NCBI GenBank assembly: GCA_016946835.1
Contig: JACVTC010000008.1
Location: forward strand, 85,001 to 125,000
From: Neocallimastix lanati (nom. inval.)
Lineage: Eukaryota; Neocallimastigomycota; Neocallimastigomycetes; Neocallimastigales; Neocallimastigaceae
Direction: 5' to 3'
DNA: 40,000 nt
The translations under genes and the position numbers were made by a program. Positions 35,201 through 40,000 of the stretch are shown one piece after another. Numbering within the stretch: the stretch's first letter is position 1; each line of letters begins with the position of its first letter. A model generated the notes under the pieces. That model was not told the origin of the DNA. It worked only from the letters and a program-made list of their open reading frames with translations, and ran no database searches.

Positions 35201-38200
35201 GTAACTATATGTACATGAATAGTTCTATGATGAGACCATATTATGCTTCCCCTTCTTCTTATAGCAATTATCCTCATGGACATTACATGAATCCCAATGA
35301 TAAGATGTATTATCAATATAATGAACAACAACAACAGCAAATTCAACAATCTCAACATCAACTCCCACAACATCCACCACAATATCCTCACTCTTATAAT
35401 TATAGAAATATGGTTATGCCAGAAAATAAAAATGTTTATGGTATGCCTATGAATAATGGTAGTAATCCCAATGGCTATCAATATAATTATTATCATAATC
35501 CTCCTCATCATATGTCTTCTCAAATGAGTCCAAACCAAATGAATGTGCCAAATCAATATCCAGGATCCAATGAAATGAACTATCAAGGATATGCTTATCA
35601 TAATAATATGAATAATAATTATAGTAATGATCCAAGATATAAATATTATATGGTTGGTCAACCTAATGGAGCAATAGTAAGTGGAAATCCTCAAAATCCA
35701 AATGAAATGGCTAATGCAAAAGGAAATCCAAATCCAAATCCAAGCCAAACTCCAAATCCAAATTCAAGTGTAACTCCAACTTCAACATCAATCTCAAATC
35801 AAAATACAACACAAAACCAAAGTTCAAATTCAAATCCATATTCAAATTCAAATTCAAATTCAAATCCAAATCCAAATCCAAATTCAAGTTCAAATCCAAA
35901 TCCTAATTCAAATCCAAATCCAAATCCAAATCCAAATCCAAATCCAAACTCAAAACCAAGTTCAAATCCAAATACAGATTCAAATTCTAAATCAAATCCA
36001 AATTCTAATCCAAATTCTAATCCAAATTCTAATCCAAATCCAAATCCAAATTTAAACACAATGATAAATAATGTCGCACCACCCACAAATGTTGCTACTA
36101 CTGCTATTACTGTTACTACTTCTGCTACTGCTATAAATAATCCTAATAATATAACTAATCAAAATTCTTCTTCTGTAACGGGATCGAATATTACTAGTAC
36201 GAATAAAAGTAGTACTGTTAATACTACGACTACATCAGCTAATAATATAATAAAAACATCGAGCTCTGATAACGTCTCAATTAATCCAACGACTAGTGTG
36301 TCAGTTACCACATCAACTGCATCATTAAGTTGTAATAATACAACTTCTGTCCTTGAAAATAGTAATGGAGGTAGTCCTATGAATATGAATAATAGTAGTA
36401 GTAGTGCAGGTAATAATGGAAAAATCACTAATGAAAATCGACTAATGACAAATCCTAACTGTATCTCACAACAAATGAATATGAATAAGATGTACTATCC
36501 AACTACTGTCAATCCAATGAATAAAGCTATGTATGATGGAAATATGATGAATTACAATATGGTGAATAGTAATATTCCTGTGATTAACGCTGATGATAAT
36601 TCAGTAATTAAGTCTGCAGAATATATGAATATTAATCCAAACTCTTTAAACATAAATAATACTACTTCATGTTCTGAAGGTAGTTCTAGTACTAACCCAT
36701 CTACTAATATACCAAATACATCAACTACAAATGATACTAATGAAGAGAGCAAAGAAAATAAAAACCAGAACACTACTACTAATAATGCAAATACTGCCAA
36801 TAATATTAATAATGAAAACAGCGTCAGTAATTCTAATACTATTTCTAATAATAACATGAATGTAACCAATTCAGCAAACCAAGTTACCTCAGCCATAAAT
36901 TCTTCCTCGACCATAGTAAATAATACCAATAATAATGGAATAATTAATACCTTAAATAGTAATTCAATTTCCGGTACTTCTGCTGATAATAGTGTTAATA
37001 TACCAAATAATAATGGAATGGAGGCCATGAAAATGTATGAAAGTCAGAAGGAAAATTATTATATGGGATATAAAGAAGGTATCTATGATCGTAAGGAAGA
37101 TTCAAGAATGAAAATGATGAATGATCCAATGATGGCCCAAGAAAATGGTTATATACCTAATAATATGTATCAAGGATTTAATTATAATGGTGGAATGATT
37201 CAACAACATGTATATGGTAATAAGTATCCAATGAATGATATGGCTATGATGAGAGCCTATGGTAATAAATATCCAATGAATGACATGAATATGATGAGAG
37301 CTAATGGTAATAGCTATTATCCACCCAATGATCCAAAAATGAATATGAATATGAATATGAATATGAATATGAATGTGAATGTATATTATAATCAAATGGA
37401 TATGGTTCAAAATAGTATTGATCAAAGATTTGAATATTATTCTAATTTATTATATGGTATTTATGACTTTAGTGGAATTAAAATTAATGATTTTTCTCAA
37501 TATGAATTAGATTATAATGATGATCACTATATTGAGGATTTTGATAAAAATGTTTCATCATTATCAAGAAATAATTCATATTATAATGAAAAAAATAAAA
37601 ACATTTCTACTACTAATAATAATGGTTTAAAGTCAATGGAAGGCCGTCCAGAACCAAAATTAAATAATAATAATAACAATAATAATAACACCATCAATAA
37701 CATGAATAACATCAGTTTTAATGGTGTTGATGAACCAAGTTCATCAATGACTCTTGTTAATAAGAATACAAGTTTAAGTAGTATTGATATGAGTAGTAGT
37801 ATGACTAGTAAAATGAAGACATCTAAAAGTGTTACTAGCAATTATAATTTACTCTCATCATCAACCCTTTTACCATCCAATAGTAATTTTAATAATAAAT
37901 TACCAACCCACATTATTCTCAAAATTCTTTGTTTTCTTTATAATAATCCGTATATAGGTTATGAATTAAATGGTATTCGTAGAATTCCATTAAATCCAAA
38001 TGGTGACCTATATAATACCTTATTTGTATGCAAAACATGGTATACAGTAGCGAAGAGAATTTTATGGATAAAACCAAGATTTCCATCAATTAAATCCTAC
38101 AATAGATTTGTTAGAATTTTAAAAGAATTGACTGAGGAAAAGTTAAATAAAGATAAAGCTATGCTTTCCATTACATCTCCTATAAAGGCATCATTTATTA

Positions 38201-39335
38201 CCAATGAAAATAGGAAAGAAAGTCAACATGAAATTAAAGTGGATGATGAAAATAACTCAATACATAATACATTAGAAGTCAATAATTCAATTAAGAAGGA
38301 AAAAGAATCCAATGAATTAGAAAGTATGTATAATTTAATTTTTCAAAAAAAAAAAAAATTATTTTTTTTTTATTATATTTATAAATAAAACTCTACAATT
38401 GTGAAATAAAAACTAATATGTTTTTTTTATTCTTTTATTGAAAAATAAAAAATTATATATATAGAATCAAATACAAATAAAAGAGAGAATGACGGGGATG
38501 AATCTAGCAATTTACATATTAGTAAAAAAACAAAATTAGAAAAAGAGGAAAATAACAATTTATTTGAATATATGGAAATTGATACTAATAATAATGATAA
38601 AAAAAATAATAAAAATAATGATAAGAACAATAATAATACGAGTAGCATTAAGAATGATGACACTACTACAGCTTCGACCAAAAATATGACGAAAGGTCCA
38701 GGAGCCATTGTGGAATATTTATATATCGGTGATGATCGATTTGAAATTCGTGGATCTGAAGATACAATTGATGTCACCATACCAATTGAACCCAATGATA
38801 TTAAAGCTTATAAAGATCAAAAAGAAATAAAATTTAAATATGGAAAGTTTCAAAAAAATGCTAGAGAAACTCATACTTCCATTAAGTCAAAAATAACCAA
38901 TGAACATGTTATTACGATTGCAGGTTACTGTCCAAACATAAAACACATAAATTTAATTCAATGTGAAAGAATTACTGATGAAGCTATTGAAGTATTAATT
39001 TCAAAATGTCCAAAAATTGAGCAAATATCTATTGGGGGTTGTAATGTAAGTATATTTGTAGAACAAAATATATATTCAATAAAAAAATATATTTTTTTTA
39101 TGTTACATTATTAGAAATGCAATATTAATTAATATATATATATATATATTATATTATTTACCTCCTAGATAACGGATAAAACAATTATTAATTTGACAAA
39201 GCTTACCAATTTGACAGGTATTAATATTCAGAGGTGCAATGTTTCAGAATCTGTAAGTTCATTATAAATATGTCTATATATTTAAAAAACAATTAAAATT
39301 TAAATTATTATTTAAGTTGATATTAATTGTAAATC

Positions 39336-39391
<56 letters not shown>

Positions 39392-39682
39392 ATTATTATA
39401 ACATCAATAACAACAACAACAACAACAATAATATATATATAAATTAAAAAAAAAAAAAAGGCACTTCAAATTTTAGTTCGATGTTGTCCAAAATTGGAAA
39501 GCTTAAATCTATCAGAATGTTATGACGTATCGGACATATTAATAAGTGATATATGTAATTATTGCCCTGAAATACGTTATTTAGGATTATCCAAATGTTA
39601 TAAAATTACAGAATCATCTTTATATGAAATTAAAAATAAATTAAAGAAAATTATGTCCTTGGATTTCTATATTAATAATTAA
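32218..39682 (+). CDS. F-box / leucine-rich-repeat protein with giant low-complexity N-terminus, 2330 aa
   Basis: Exons are 32218-38323, 38465-39045, 39169-39252 and 39461-39682. Introns are GT-AG, phases agree, and there are 2331 codons including TAA. Residues 1-1890 are low complexity: N-(I/M)-P-x repeats (about 36-95), M/N-rich, then K/E/S/N-rich, Thr-rich, N/P-rich (about 1168-1279) and M/N/Y-rich parts. An F-box follows at about 1895-1965 (LPTHIILKILCFL, then LFVCKTWYTVAKRILW), with an insert of about 25 residues between its helices. Residues about 2179-2330 contain four to five cysteine-containing LRRs (INLIQCERITDEAI, LNLSECYDVSD, LGLSKCYKITE), as in AMN1/Grr1/FBXL proteins. Such proteins are SCF ubiquitin-ligase receptors: the F-box binds Skp1 and the LRRs bind substrate. 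The LRR array is short for the family. Domain calls are firm; the substrate is unknown. Confidence 0.88.
32320..32508 (+). repeat. In-frame 12-nt repeats encoding N-(I/M)-P-(P/S/Q)
   Basis: About 15 four-residue units near the N-terminus of the F-box/LRR protein. Runs of four AATATACCATCA units are exact, showing recent expansion. Confidence 0.9.
35719..36053 (+). repeat. Asn-Pro/Asn-Ser repeat tract
   Basis: Degenerate AATCCA/AATTCA hexamers encode alternating N-P and N-S (residues about 1168-1279) in the F-box/LRR protein. It is an extended, disordered linker with no fold seen. Confidence 0.9.
39339..39390. repeat. (TTA)n microsatellite in an intron of the F-box/LRR gene
   Basis: About 16 TTA copies between exons 3 and 4, followed by a short CAA run and an A run abutting the 39460 acceptor. 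Confidence 0.85.
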
Positions 39683-40000
39683 ATATGAAATTAAAAATAC
39701 CATAAATATATATAATATTGATATAATTCACAAATAATATACAATATGAAATAATTATAAAAAAAAAAAAAATAAAAATAAAAATAAAAATAAAAATAAA
39801 ATTAAATAAAAATAATTAATGTCTAATACTAATAATAAATAACAAACTAATTACAACATTTAAATAATAATAATAATAACAACAAATTATAATTATATTT
39901 AAAAAAATTTTTTTATAATGATTTATGTTAATATCAAATTCATTTATACACCTATGTAAAAACAATCAACCAAAAAAAAAAAAAAAAAAAAAAAAAAAAA
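39683..40000. other. 3' flank of the F-box/LRR gene
   Basis: A/T-rich sequence with AAAAT repeats, ending in an A run that reaches the window edge. No gene was found. Confidence 0.6.

Noticed and set aside
35170-35748. Minus-strand ORF of 192 aa over the F-box/LRR gene, with membrane-like Ile/Trp/His-rich product
   Set aside because: It is antisense to an N/M/H/Y-rich part of a well-supported gene, and its composition is what reversed AAT/ATG/CAT codons produce.

Overview
The window is eukaryotic and extremely AT-rich. It has long A and T homopolymers, GT-AG introns that are almost pure A/T, and proteins dominated by Asn, Ser, Glu, Lys and Met low-complexity sequence. Introns, a Ty1/copia relic, a fungus-like acyl-CoA-binding protein and a ZC3HC1/NIPA-family protein suggest a very AT-rich fungus, most plausibly an anaerobic gut fungus (Neocallimastigomycota). 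The lineage is an inference from composition and gene style; a search could overturn it (dictyostelids have similar composition).

Layout. 280-6769 (-): a four-exon gene for a 1908-residue coiled-coil protein. 6770-11811: gene-poor, with a decayed Ty1/copia integrase-region fragment (8860-9135) and an isolated, comparatively GC-rich block (10661-10930) that looks like a structured RNA gene of unknown class. 11812-20825 (+): a five-exon ZC3HC1/NIPA-like gene. It encodes a 2802-residue protein whose second zinc-binding module is split by about 2500 residues of repetitive acidic sequence. 21524-27535: a symmetric block, in which two nearly identical copies of an SRP (7SL) RNA gene in inverted orientation flank two compact housekeeping genes, an 86-residue acyl-CoA-binding protein (+) and the 146-residue exon-junction protein Mago nashi (-), both rebuilt exon by exon. 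27536-32217: gene-poor AT-rich DNA. 32218-39682 (+): a four-exon gene for a 2330-residue protein, low complexity for most of its length, with an F-box and then cysteine-containing leucine-rich repeats at the C-terminus.

How the parts relate. The genes do not form one pathway. ZC3HC1 relatives act at the nuclear pore basket or in SCF-type ubiquitination, Mago in the exon junction complex, SRP RNA in co-translational targeting, ACBP in acyl-CoA handling, and the F-box/LRR protein presumably as an SCF substrate receptor. I did not find a defence system, biosynthetic cluster, CRISPR array or complete mobile element. The strongest points are the inverted SRP RNA pair, the extreme loop insertion inside the ZC3HC1 zinc fold, and the unassigned structured-RNA candidate. 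Exon models rest on splice-site signals, reading-phase agreement and family alignment from memory; no transcript data were available.
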